From: G963666535 sp963666535
Lineage (GTDB): Bacteria > Bacillota > Clostridia > Oscillospirales > Oscillospiraceae
Direction: 5' to 3'
DNA length: 64,000 nucleotides
NCBI GenBank assembly: GCA_963666535.1
Contig: OY762913.1
Coordinates: 2,418,001-2,482,000, forward strand
Shown here: in pieces, positions 56,416 through 64,000 of the stretch
Numbering within the stretch: the stretch's first letter is position 1
How the letters are laid out: every line of letters begins with the position of its first letter
The notes under the pieces: generated by a model
Seen by the model: only the letters and a program-made list of their open reading frames with translations
Database searches by the model: none
What the model was told of the DNA's origin: nothing
Position numbers and translations under genes: made by a program

Positions 56416-57132
56416 ATGAAAATTCGCGACATTGCCACCGAATTGAAGAACAACGCCTATCCCGGCCGGGGCATTCTGCTGGGACGAAGCGCCGATCATA
56501 AAAGTGCTGTCATCGCCTATTTCATCATGGGCCGCAGTGAAAACAGCCGCAACCGCATCTTTGTGGAAACCGAGGATGGAATCCGCACCGAGGCCTTTGA
56601 CCCGTCCAAGTTGTCTGATCCCTCTCTCATCATCTATCACCCCGTCCGCATGGTGGGCCGCACCACCGTGGTCACCAATGGTGACCAGACCGACACCGTG
56701 GCCGATGCCCTTCTGGCGGGCAAAAGCTATATCGACGCACTTCGCACCCGCTGCTTTGAACCCGACCCCCCCAACTACACCCCCCGCATCTCCGGTGTGG
56801 TGGAGGCGGACGGCTCCTATTGCCTGTCCATTTTAAAGAGCTTTGACGGCAATCCCAGCTGCAACAAGCGCTTTTTCTTCGAGTACGACGCGCCCATGGC
56901 CGGATTTGGTCACTTCATCCATACCTATATGAGTGACGGAGACCCCCTCCCCTCCTTCGAGGGGGAGCCCGAGACGGTTGGCGTGGACGCTCCCGATGCC
57001 GACGCGCTTGCCGACCTGCTGTGGGAAAACCTAAACCCTGATCACAAGGTTTCCCTTTATGTATCTTATATTGACATTGCCACCGGAAATGCCAGCAGCG
57101 TTATTAAAAACAAAAATAATGAAGGAGCGTGA
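56416..57132 (+). CDS. IMP cyclohydrolase, PurO-type
   Basis: A 238-residue protein of the archaeal-type IMP cyclohydrolase (PurO) family, which closes FAICAR to IMP. Family features are NAYPGRGILLGRS near the N-terminus, a central YHPVRMVGRTTVVTNGDQTD and CNKRFFFEYDAPMAGFGHFI. It lies between purN and a transformylase-only PurH, exactly where the missing cyclohydrolase activity is needed. GGAGCATC precedes the ATG. The activity is inferred from family and context. Confidence 0.88.
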   Translation: MKIRDIATELKNNAYPGRGILLGRSADHKSAVIAYFIMGRSENSRNRIFVETEDGIRTEAFDPSKLSDPSLIIYHPVRMVGRTTVVTNGDQTDTVADALLAGKSYIDALRTRCFEPDPPNYTPRISGVVEADGSYCLSILKSFDGNPSCNKRFFFEYDAPMAGFGHFIHTYMSDGDPLPSFEGEPETVGVDAPDADALADLLWENLNPDHKVSLYVSYIDIATGNASSVIKNKNNEGA

Positions 57133-57138
57133 CGGATC

Positions 57139-58314
57139 ATGAACGAGTTGGAACTGAAATACGGTTGTAACCCCAACCAAAAGCCTTCCCGTATCTATAT
57201 GGAAAACAGCGGTGTGCTTCCCATTGAAGTTTTAAATGGCAAGCCCGGCTATATCAACTTTATGGACGCTTTCAACTCCTGGCAGCTGGTGAAATCTCTG
57301 AAGGCTGCCACCGGCCTGCCCGCCGCCGCTTCCTTCAAGCATGTCTCTCCCGCCGGCGCAGCGCTGGGCACTCCCCTGACTGAAATTGAGAAAAAAATCT
57401 ACTTTGTGGAGGGTATGAACCTCTCCCCCATCGCCTGCGCCTATGCCAAGGCACGGGGCGCCGACCGCCTTTGTTCCTACGGTGACTGGGCCGCACTGTC
57501 CGGTGTCTGCGATGAGCAGACCGCCGCCCTCCTCGCTCTGGAAGTCTCCGACGGCGTGATTGCCCCAGGTTATACCGACAAGGCGCTGGAGATTCTGAAA
57601 ACCAAGCGCAAGGGCGGCTATAACGTGGTAAAGATTGACCCCGATTACACCCCCTCTCCCATAGAACGCCGCAGCATCTTCGGGGTCACCTTCGAGCAGG
57701 GCTACAACGACTTTACCATCACCAAGGATCTGCTGACCAATCTGGTCAGCAAGAACAAGACGCTGCCGGAAAACGCCCAAAACGACCTGCTGCTGGCTTT
57801 GATCACGCTGAAGTACACCCAGTCCAACTCCGTGTGCTACGTCAAGAACGGCCAAACCATCGGTGTGGGCGCCGGTCAGCAGTCCCGCATCCATTGTACG
57901 CGGCTGGCCGGTTCCAAGGCCGACACATGGATGCTCCGCCAGCATCCCAAGGTCCTGAGCCTGCAATTCATCGATGGCATCCGCCGTCCCAACCGTGACA
58001 ACGCAATCGACATCTATATTTCGGATGAATACGAGGATGTCTTGGCTGACGGGGTGTGGCAGCAGACCTTCCGGGTGAAGCCCGAGGTTCTTACGAGAGA
58101 GGAACGGAAAGCCTGGATTTCCACCCTCACCGGTGTTTCCGTGGGGTCTGATGCCTTCTTCCCCTTTGGTGACAACGTGGAGCGCGCCCATAAGTCCGGC
58201 GTTTCTTATATCGCCCAACCCGGCGGATCTATCCGGGATGACAACGTAATTGAAACCTGCGACCGATACGACATGGTGATGGCATTCACCGGGATGCGCC
58301 TGTTCCACCACTAA
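57139..58314 (+). CDS. purH: AICAR transformylase (stand-alone PurH domain)
   Basis: Formylates AICAR to FAICAR using 10-formyltetrahydrofolate. At 391 residues it covers only the C-terminal part of the usual bifunctional PurH of about 510 residues. The MGS-like IMP cyclohydrolase domain is absent and the protein starts directly at LELKYGCNPNQKPSRIY. Catalytic Lys67-His68 are in SFKHVSPAGAA. The missing step is presumably supplied by the PurO-type protein encoded just upstream (6-base gap). GGAGCGTG precedes the ATG. Confidence 0.94.
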   Translation: MNELELKYGCNPNQKPSRIYMENSGVLPIEVLNGKPGYINFMDAFNSWQLVKSLKAATGLPAAASFKHVSPAGAALGTPLTEIEKKIYFVEGMNLSPIACAYAKARGADRLCSYGDWAALSGVCDEQTAALLALEVSDGVIAPGYTDKALEILKTKRKGGYNVVKIDPDYTPSPIERRSIFGVTFEQGYNDFTITKDLLTNLVSKNKTLPENAQNDLLLALITLKYTQSNSVCYVKNGQTIGVGAGQQSRIHCTRLAGSKADTWMLRQHPKVLSLQFIDGIRRPNRDNAIDIYISDEYEDVLADGVWQQTFRVKPEVLTREERKAWISTLTGVSVGSDAFFPFGDNVERAHKSGVSYIAQPGGSIRDDNVIETCDRYDMVMAFTGMRLFHH

Positions 58315-58458
58315 GCACTTCAGATGAAGCTTTGTCTCAAATACCGCAGGGCGGTTGCGTAATCGCCATAGCCCCTTCTCATCTAGACGCTTATCCTGCT
58401 TCTAGCAATCGGATTTTCTTTTGCCCGCGGCAAAATTCTACGAAGCGAGGTTCTTTAT

Positions 58459-59715
58459 ATGAACGTATTAGTAGTCGGCGGCGGCGGCCGGGAGCATTCC
58501 ATCGTTTGGGCGCTGTCAAAAAGCCCCAAGATCACAAAGCTTTACTGTGCACCCGGCAATGGCGGCATCGCCGATTTGGCCGAATGTGTCCCCATTCCCG
58601 CCACAGATCTGGATGGGATGGTTGCCTTCGCCCAAAAGCAGTCCATTGATTTTGTGATGGTTGCCCCGGATGACCCCCTTGCCCTCGGCATGGTGGACGC
58701 CATGCAAGTGGCAGGCATCCCGGCCTTCGGCCCGCGGGCTAATGCCGCTATGATTGAGGCAAGCAAGGCCTTTTCCAAAAGTCTGATGGAAAAGTACCAC
58801 ATTCCCACCGCAAAATATAAGGCCTTTACCGAGCTTGACGCCGCGCTCTCCTATCTCCGCAGTGAGGGCGCGCCCATCGTGGTCAAGGCGGACGGCCTCG
58901 CCTTGGGCAAAGGCGTTGTGGTCGCCCAGACCATAGCAGAAGCCGAGGCTGCTGTGCGAGAAATGATGGAGGGGCGCAAGTTTGGCGATTCCGGTTCCAC
59001 CGTGGTCATTGAGGAATGCATGACCGGCCCGGAGGTCACCGTGCTGGCCTTTGCGGATGGAGCGCACCTTGTCCCCATGCTCTCCTCTCAGGATCACAAA
59101 CGGGTCAATGACGGGAATGAAGGCCCCAATACCGGCGGCATGGGTGCCATCTGCCCCTCTCCCAACTACACGCCTGAGCTGGCCGCGCGCTGTATGAACG
59201 AGATTTTCCTCCCCACCATGAACGCCCTGAAAGCCGAAGGCCGCCCCTTCTCGGGCGTAATCTACTTTGGCCTGATGCTCACCCCGAACGGCCCCAAGGT
59301 TGTGGAGTACAACGCCCGGTTTGGCGACCCTGAGTGTCAGGCCGTGCTCTCTCTGCTGGATACCGATCTGATGGAGATTTTACAGGCCTGTGTCAACGGC
59401 ACCTTGGATCAGATTGACATCAAGTGGAAGCAGGAATCCGCCTGCTGTCTCGTCCTCGCCAGCGGCGGATACCCCATGGACTACAAAAAGGGGTACCCCA
59501 TCTCCGGTTTGGACGAAGCCGGAAAAACCGCCGTGGTGTTCCACGCCGGCACGAAAAAGGATGCCAACGGCACCATCCTCACCAATGGCGGACGTGTTCT
59601 GGGCGTTACCGCCACCGGCAGAACGCTGAACGATGCGATTGATGCCGCCTATGCTTCCGCCCAACACATTTCTTTTACCGACATGCACTTCCGCACCGAT
59701 ATCGGTCGGGTCTAA
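58459..59715 (+). CDS. purD: Phosphoribosylamine-glycine ligase
   Basis: GAR synthetase of 418 residues, an ATP-grasp enzyme. It has the N-terminal VLVVGGGGREHSIVWAL, the KADGLALGKGVVVAQT ATP loop and EYNARFGDPECQ, the PurD signature. It lies 144 bases after purH. That gap has no clear promoter or terminator, so it is probably the last gene of the operon. purL and purB are not in the window. Confidence 0.97.
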   Translation: MNVLVVGGGGREHSIVWALSKSPKITKLYCAPGNGGIADLAECVPIPATDLDGMVAFAQKQSIDFVMVAPDDPLALGMVDAMQVAGIPAFGPRANAAMIEASKAFSKSLMEKYHIPTAKYKAFTELDAALSYLRSEGAPIVVKADGLALGKGVVVAQTIAEAEAAVREMMEGRKFGDSGSTVVIEECMTGPEVTVLAFADGAHLVPMLSSQDHKRVNDGNEGPNTGGMGAICPSPNYTPELAARCMNEIFLPTMNALKAEGRPFSGVIYFGLMLTPNGPKVVEYNARFGDPECQAVLSLLDTDLMEILQACVNGTLDQIDIKWKQESACCLVLASGGYPMDYKKGYPISGLDEAGKTAVVFHAGTKKDANGTILTNGGRVLGVTATGRTLNDAIDAAYASAQHISFTDMHFRTDIGRV

Positions 59716-59720
59716 GCACG

Positions 59721-59760
59721 AAAAAAGCAGGGACGAAATGAGTTCGTCCCTGCTTTTTTG
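59721..59760 (+). terminator. Purine operon terminator
   Basis: AAAAAAGCAGGGACGAA and TTCGTCCCTGCTTTTTT form a perfect 17-bp stem with a five-base loop. Confidence 0.95.
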
Positions 59761-59898
59761 CCTGATCGCCATTGCTGGCCGCATTGATCTTATTCTTTGG
59801 AGCATGTAATTGTATTTGTTCTCTGGAACAGCAGAACCCCGTCGGTCTTCCCGCCGCAGCGCCCGTGAACAGATTCCTTTCTCTCTCCGTAAAACTTC

Positions 59899-59922
59899 GA
59901 CCACAGACAAAAGTCTGTGGTC
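59899..59922 (-). terminator. Hairpin after fumarase beta gene
   Basis: GACCACAGAC and GTCTGTGGTC flank AAAA. On the minus strand GAAGTTTTAC follows, so it can terminate the leftward DivIVA-fumarase transcript. Confidence 0.7.
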
Positions 59923-59932
59923 AAAGAAGACT

Positions 59933-60490
59933 CTATCTTCGATAGGTTTTCTGCCCAATTTCATACAGGTTTGTGCCTTTGCAGTCGATGGCAACGGTCA
60001 GCGGCAGTTCCCTTACGGTCATCCGCTTCACCGATTCGCAGCCCAGCTCCTCAAAGGCAATGACCTCCGCCGCCTCGATGCATTTGGCAATCAATGCCCC
60101 GGCACCGCCCACCGCAGCAAAATAGCAGCTTCTGTTGCGCACAATGGCCTCCTGCACAGCCTGATTTCGGTTTCCCTTTCCGATCATAGCCCCAAGTCCC
60201 AAATCCAGCAGGCGGGGTGCAAACACATCCATGCGGCTGGCCGTTGTGGGGCCACAGGCACCCACCGCCATCCCCTGCTGCCCCGGCGTGGGGCCCGCGT
60301 AGTAAATCACTGCGTCCCGCAACGGGAATGGCAGGTCGCCTCCCTCGTCCAACAGGGAAAGGATGCGCTTGTGCGCCGCATCCCGCGCGGTGTAAATCGT
60401 GCCCGACAGCAGCACTCTGTCTCCCGCCCGCAACTCTGGTATCGTGTCACGCAGCATATCGGTGGTGAGTCGGATTGCGTGGTCGTCCAT
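59933..60490 (-). CDS. Fe-S fumarase / tartrate dehydratase, beta subunit
   Basis: A 185-residue protein equal to the C-terminal (beta) domain of class I Fe-S hydro-lyases. It has the VLLSGTIYTARDAAHKRI signature and YYAGPTPGQQGMAVGACGPT, followed by DLGLGAMIGKGNR. The alpha subunit, which carries the cluster ligands and normally precedes it, is not adjacent. Instead a DivIVA-domain gene ends two bases upstream. Activity therefore depends on an alpha subunit encoded elsewhere. Fumarate and tartrate remain equally possible substrates. Confidence 0.92.
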   Translation of the reverse strand: MDDHAIRLTTDMLRDTIPELRAGDRVLLSGTIYTARDAAHKRILSLLDEGGDLPFPLRDAVIYYAGPTPGQQGMAVGACGPTTASRMDVFAPRLLDLGLGAMIGKGNRNQAVQEAIVRNRSCYFAAVGGAGALIAKCIEAAEVIAFEELGCESVKRMTVRELPLTVAIDCKGTNLYEIGQKTYRR

Positions 60491-60492
60491 GG

Positions 60493-61146
60493 TCAGTCTC
60501 CGCCCTCTCTGTAATGCTGCAAAAGCTTTTGCAGTTCCTCATCGTGGGTGTGAAACTCCCCAAAAGTATTGTCCAGTGTTTTCCTCGCCCGCTCCAACTC
60601 ATTGGATGAATGAGCCACGGTAGCATCCAAATCGGTACGCAGGGCGTCGTATCCGCCCTGTACCCTGCCGATCCACTGTTCCATCTCGGCTTTCAGCCGT
60701 TCGGCCTGTTCCTCGGCCTGCCTTACAATGTTCTGAGCGCGGCGGTGCGCGTCCAGTTCCAGTCCCGCGGTGCGATTTTTCACTTCTTCGTATGCCTTAG
60801 CGGCCGGTTCCAGTCCCGTAATCTTGTCCCGCAGGGTACGCATTTCTTTCTCCTGCTCCATCAAGCGCGCGCTCTGCCGCTCCATCTCATTCCGCGCGCC
60901 GTCCAGCGCGGTGGAACGCTCAGCCAATTCCCTGGTCAAGCGCTGGTTTTCGGCCGTCTGCGCCTCCAGCTCCGCCACAGTACGGCCCAGTTCCCCCTGG
61001 GTGTCTTCCGCCGCTGCAAGTTTTTCCTGCAAGGCTGCAAGCGCCGCTTCGTGCTCACTGCTGAGCGCTTCCAGAAAAGCCACTACATCCTTCCGCTTAA
61101 AGCCCCCAAACACGGCGCCGCGGACCTTCTGTTCTATTTCAGGCAT
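60493..61146 (-). CDS. DivIVA-domain coiled-coil protein
   Basis: A 217-residue protein with a short N-terminal DivIVA-like motif (VFGGFKRKDVVAFLEALSSE). A long Glu/Arg/Ala-rich coiled coil follows (about 30-190). Proteins of this group bind curved membranes or act in septum, pole or spore functions; this one is shorter than classical DivIVA at its N-terminus. Start at MPEIEQKV after GAGAGGGACGG. It is tightly coupled to the fumarase beta gene, an unexpected partnership. Confidence 0.82.
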   Translation of the reverse strand: MPEIEQKVRGAVFGGFKRKDVVAFLEALSSEHEAALAALQEKLAAAEDTQGELGRTVAELEAQTAENQRLTRELAERSTALDGARNEMERQSARLMEQEKEMRTLRDKITGLEPAAKAYEEVKNRTAGLELDAHRRAQNIVRQAEEQAERLKAEMEQWIGRVQGGYDALRTDLDATVAHSSNELERARKTLDNTFGEFHTHDEELQKLLQHYREGGD

Positions 61147-61313
61147 TGCCGTCCCTCTCTCCCGTTGCAATTCTCTTTTTTGACATTTTACCACATCTCT
61201 TTTGTGAACACAATCTTTTCTCTAAATGCTCCCCCTCCCCCTCGTTTCAATTGACGCTGACAATTTCCGATGATATAATAGAATGATTTTATATAGACTG
61301 AAGGAGTATCGCT

Positions 61314-62177
61314 ATGTGGGCTTCCGACCAATGGAACGATTATGAACTGATCGACTGCTCCCGGGGTGAAAAGCTGGAACGTTGGGGAAACTATACTCTG
61401 GTACGACCCGACCCTCAGGCCATTTGGACCACCCCTCGCACGAACAAAAACTGGAATCGTCCCACCGCCCGCTACGCCCGCTCAGCCACCGGCGGCGGTC
61501 AATGGGAAAAGACCGCCCTGCCCGATCACTGGCAGATCGCTTACGGCGACCTGACCTTTCATATTAAGCCCATGAATTTCAAGCACACCGGGCTTTTCCC
61601 TGAGCAGGCCGCCAACTGGGACTGGGCGCGGGACCAGATCAAACGCGCAAACCGTCCCATCAGCGTACTCAACCTGTTTGCCTACACCGGCGGTGCAACT
61701 GTGGCCTGCGCGGCAGCGGGGGCGCAAGTCTGTCATGTCGACGCGGCCAAGGGCATGGTTTCCTGGGCCAAAGAAAATGCCAAATCCTCCGGCCTTGACG
61801 AGGCCCCCATCCGCTGGATCATTGACGACTGTGCCAAATTTGTAGAGCGAGAAATCCGCCGCGGCAGACGGTACGACGCTGTCATCATGGACCCTCCCTC
61901 CTACGGACGCGGCCCCTCGGGTGAAATCTGGAAGCTGGAGGAAAACCTCTATCCCTTTGTAGAACTGGTCTCCGGTGTGCTGTCCGACGATCCCCTGTTT
62001 GTCCTTCTCAATTCCTACACAACGGGCCTTGCCCCGTCCGTGCTCACCTACATCATGGAATCCATTTTCTCCGCCCGCTTCGGCGGACACACGGTCAGCT
62101 CCGAGCTGGGTTTGCCCGTGACCGAAACCGGTCTTGTCCTCCCCTGCGGTGCAACGGGACGATGGACAACCATTTGA
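61314..62177 (+). CDS. Class I SAM-dependent methyltransferase (RlmI-like)
   Basis: A 287-residue methyltransferase. It has the SAM-binding motif ISVLNLFAYTGGATVACAAA, the acidic motif CHVDAAKGMVSWAKENA and a catalytic-site VIMDPPSYGRGPSGEIWKLE typical of RlmI/RlmK-type 23S rRNA methylases. No PUA domain is seen, so the target could be rRNA or another RNA. GAAGGAG precedes the ATG. The ecfA1 gene starts 12 bases downstream, so they are co-transcribed. Confidence 0.88.
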   Translation: MWASDQWNDYELIDCSRGEKLERWGNYTLVRPDPQAIWTTPRTNKNWNRPTARYARSATGGGQWEKTALPDHWQIAYGDLTFHIKPMNFKHTGLFPEQAANWDWARDQIKRANRPISVLNLFAYTGGATVACAAAGAQVCHVDAAKGMVSWAKENAKSSGLDEAPIRWIIDDCAKFVEREIRRGRRYDAVIMDPPSYGRGPSGEIWKLEENLYPFVELVSGVLSDDPLFVLLNSYTTGLAPSVLTYIMESIFSARFGGHTVSSELGLPVTETGLVLPCGATGRWTTI

Positions 62178-62189
62178 TAAGGAGCCGTT

Positions 62190-63035
62190 ATGTCGAATTC
62201 AATCATCACCGCTGATCACGTCACTTTCTCCTACGTCTCCGCAGAAGGGGTTGCCCCCCTGGTGCTGGACGACGTATCCCTCTCCATCACCCAGGGTTCC
62301 TTCGTCGCCATTCTGGGCCATAATGGTTCTGGCAAATCCACCATGGCAAAACACATGAACGCAATCCTGCTCCCCACCGGCGGCAAGGTTTGGGTGGACG
62401 GCATGGATACCGCGGACAGCGAAAAGCTGCTGGACGTCCGCCGCACAGTTGGCATGGTGTTCCAAAACCCTGACAACCAGATCGTGGCCAACGTGGTGGA
62501 AGAAGATATTGCTTTCGCCCCGGAAAATCTCGGTGTCCCCCCGGCGGAAATCCGCCAGCGCGTGGACGAGGCGCTGGCTCTTGTGGGAATGAGTGAATAC
62601 GCCACCCACGCGCCTCATCTCCTCTCGGGCGGGCAAAAACAGCGCATTGCCATCGCAGGAGTCATCGCCATGCGCCCCCGTTGCATCGTGTTGGACGAGC
62701 CCACTGCCATGCTGGACCCCATTGGACGGGCAGAGGTTCTGTCCACCATCAAAAAGCTCAATCGGGAATACGGCACTACCGTGGTTCTCATTACTCACCA
62801 TATGGATGAAGCCGCCCAGGCCGACCGCCTTGTCGTCATGTCCAAAGGTCATGTGGTGGCCGACGGTGCCCCCCGCAAGGTATTTCAGCAAGTGGAGGAA
62901 CTCAAGTCCATTGGCTTAACCGTTCCCGACACCGTCGAACTGCTCTGGCAACTTCGGCAGGAGGGACTGGACGTGCCCCTCACCGCTCTGTCTGACGAGG
63001 AGTGCGCCGAAGCCCTTCGTGATCTGCTGCAATAG
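62190..63035 (+). CDS. ecfA1: Energy-coupling factor transporter ATPase A1
   Basis: A 281-residue ABC ATPase of the ECF vitamin/metal uptake module. It has Walker A GHNGSGKST (about 43-51), Q-loop VFQNPDNQIVANVVEEDIAF, signature LSGGQKQR and Walker B CIVLDEPTAMLD. The PDNQ Q-loop is typical of EcfA1. It works with EcfA2 and EcfT and exchangeable S components. GGAGCC precedes the ATG. Confidence 0.95.
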   Translation: MSNSIITADHVTFSYVSAEGVAPLVLDDVSLSITQGSFVAILGHNGSGKSTMAKHMNAILLPTGGKVWVDGMDTADSEKLLDVRRTVGMVFQNPDNQIVANVVEEDIAFAPENLGVPPAEIRQRVDEALALVGMSEYATHAPHLLSGGQKQRIAIAGVIAMRPRCIVLDEPTAMLDPIGRAEVLSTIKKLNREYGTTVVLITHHMDEAAQADRLVVMSKGHVVADGAPRKVFQQVEELKSIGLTVPDTVELLWQLRQEGLDVPLTALSDEECAEALRDLLQ

Positions 63036-63167
63036 TGCAATGTTCGACTCACATTGGCATAAACCGACAAGCCCTTGCACTTGAATCAGCCAAAAACGCC
63101 ACAACCGCCTTTTCCGGGCGTGATTCCACTGCGGAACACGCACCACTGAAATAAAGGACTGAAGCAT

Positions 63168-64000
63168 TTGGAACCCATCATTCAAACTGAAAAGCTCTGC
63201 CACGTTTACAGCCGCGGCACGCCATTCGAGCGGGGAGCACTGATTGATGTGGACTTTACCGCCTACCGCGGGGAGTACCTTGGCATCATCGGTCACACCG
63301 GCTCCGGCAAATCCACCCTGATCCAGCATCTGAACGGCTTGTTAAAGCCAAGCTCCGGCCGCGTTTTATTCAGCGGCCAGGACATTTGGGAAACCCCCGC
63401 CCGCACCCGGGAAACCCGGTTCCATGTGGGCCTGGTGTTCCAGTATCCCGAGTATCAATTGTTTGAGGAAACCGTTTATAAGGACATTTCCTTCGGCCCT
63501 CACAACATGGGTCTGGATCAAAAAGAGATTGACCGCCGCGTCCGTCGCGCGGCTGAATTTGTTGGTCTAAGGTCCGAGCTTCTGGAGCAATCGCCCTTTG
63601 AACTTTCCGGCGGTCAAAAGCGCCGCGTTGCCATCGCCGGCGTCATTGCCATGGAGCCAGAGGTTCTCATTTTGGACGAGCCCACCGCCGGGCTTGACCC
63701 GGTGGGTGTGGAAAGCATCCTACAAAACATCCGCGACTATCACGATGCCAACAACGCCACCATAATCACTGTCTCCCACTCCATGGACGAAATGGCCCGC
63801 ACCGTTGACCGCCTTGTGGTGGTTAACGACGGTGGGATCCCCTTTTCGGGCGCGCCGCGTGAGGTCTTTACCCACGGCGCCGAACTGGAAGCCATGGGGC
63901 TTGGCGTTCCCCAAATGACCCGGGTGTTTGCCCGTCTGCGCCGTATGGGCGTGGACATTGATGGCTCCGTTTATACCGTGGCACAGGCAAAGGCCGCCAT
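63168..64000 (+). CDS. ecfA2: Energy-coupling factor transporter ATPase A2 (partial)
   Basis: The gene is open to the window end; 277 residues are visible, close to full length. Walker A IGHTGSGKSTLIQHLNGLLK, Q-loop GLVFQYPEYQLFEETVYKDI, signature LSGGQKRR and Walker B VLILDEPTAGLDPVG are present. The YPEYQLF Q-loop identifies EcfA2. The start is TTG, nine bases after AAAGGA. The 132-base gap from ecfA1 shows no terminator. ecfT would be expected next, beyond the window. Confidence 0.93.
   Translation, partial: MEPIIQTEKLCHVYSRGTPFERGALIDVDFTAYRGEYLGIIGHTGSGKSTLIQHLNGLLKPSSGRVLFSGQDIWETPARTRETRFHVGLVFQYPEYQLFEETVYKDISFGPHNMGLDQKEIDRRVRRAAEFVGLRSELLEQSPFELSGGQKRRVAIAGVIAMEPEVLILDEPTAGLDPVGVESILQNIRDYHDANNATIITVSHSMDEMARTVDRLVVVNDGGIPFSGAPREVFTHGAELEAMGLGVPQMTRVFARLRRMGVDIDGSVYTVAQAKAA

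Noticed and set aside
57232..58311. A 359-codon minus-strand frame opposite purH
   Set aside because: Antisense shadow of the transformylase gene.
59810..60514. A 234-codon plus-strand frame over the fumarase beta gene
   Set aside because: It is antisense to the conserved hydro-lyase subunit, and its start lies in a region without a ribosome binding site.
1..64000. CRISPR arrays, complete insertion sequences and rRNA genes
   Set aside because: No regularly spaced repeats, no transposase and no rRNA sequence were found on either strand.

Overview
The window looks like the chromosome of an anaerobic, Gram-positive Clostridia member, most likely an Oscillospirales (Ruminococcaceae/Oscillospiraceae-type) gut bacterium. 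Pointers are a leucine T-box leader, an L10 leader, NrdR, DivIVA- and DUF1292-type proteins, an ECF transporter ATPase pair, a PurO-type IMP cyclohydrolase beside a stand-alone AICAR transformylase, phosphoketolase and strong AAGGAGG ribosome binding sites. This placement is inferred from gene content, not from a marker gene search.

Left edge (1-1810): the end of an integrated mobile element, with a hypothetical gene and a tyrosine recombinase that abuts the 3' end of guaA, a known integration hotspot. Then 1815-10424: a carA-carB-guaA operon reading leftwards, a DUF421 (YetF-type) membrane protein, nrdR and an RluA-family pseudouridine synthase. At 10489-12104 lies a small AT-rich island bounded by a 42-bp direct repeat of the tRNA-Gln 3' half. 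It carries a holin-like protein and a second DUF421 gene, and has no integrase of its own.

12225-31041: amino-acid and central metabolism. This includes T-box-controlled leuA, phosphoketolase, two tiny genes whose ribosome binding sites lie in hairpins, a patatin-like hydrolase, metY-cysK behind a cysteine-rich leader peptide, and an ACT protein-hom-lysC operon. It continues with a class A penicillin-binding protein, a probable 6S RNA, a PpiC-type foldase, TcdA and a two-gene (split) TauE/SafE permease.

31143-44889: the most distinctive accessory block. A LysR regulator diverges from an operon for a cytoplasmic molybdopterin oxidoreductase, a short two-cluster Fe-S subunit, a 66-residue protein and a GNAT protein with a cysteine-rich tail. 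A TRAP transporter (P-M-Q), a DASS/SLC13 anion permease, a MerR regulator, an enoate-reductase-type flavoenzyme and a cyclase-family hydrolase follow. A near-identical 16-bp dyad (ACAACCA-N4-GTTGT) lies before the Mo enzyme, the TRAP operon and the DASS gene, so these three units probably form one regulon. I read it as uptake plus reductive metabolism of an unidentified organic acid.

44999-64000: housekeeping. It holds ruvX, rpmG-secE-nusG-rplK-rplA and rplJ-rplL, a NifX-type protein, a PAP2 phosphatase and a glycosyltransferase. The purine operon is purE-C-F-M-N-(PurO-like)-H-D behind a Cys/His-rich leader peptide and attenuator-like hairpin. After it come an unpaired fumarase/tartrate dehydratase beta subunit with a DivIVA protein, an RlmI-like methyltransferase and ecfA1-ecfA2 (the latter cut by the window end).
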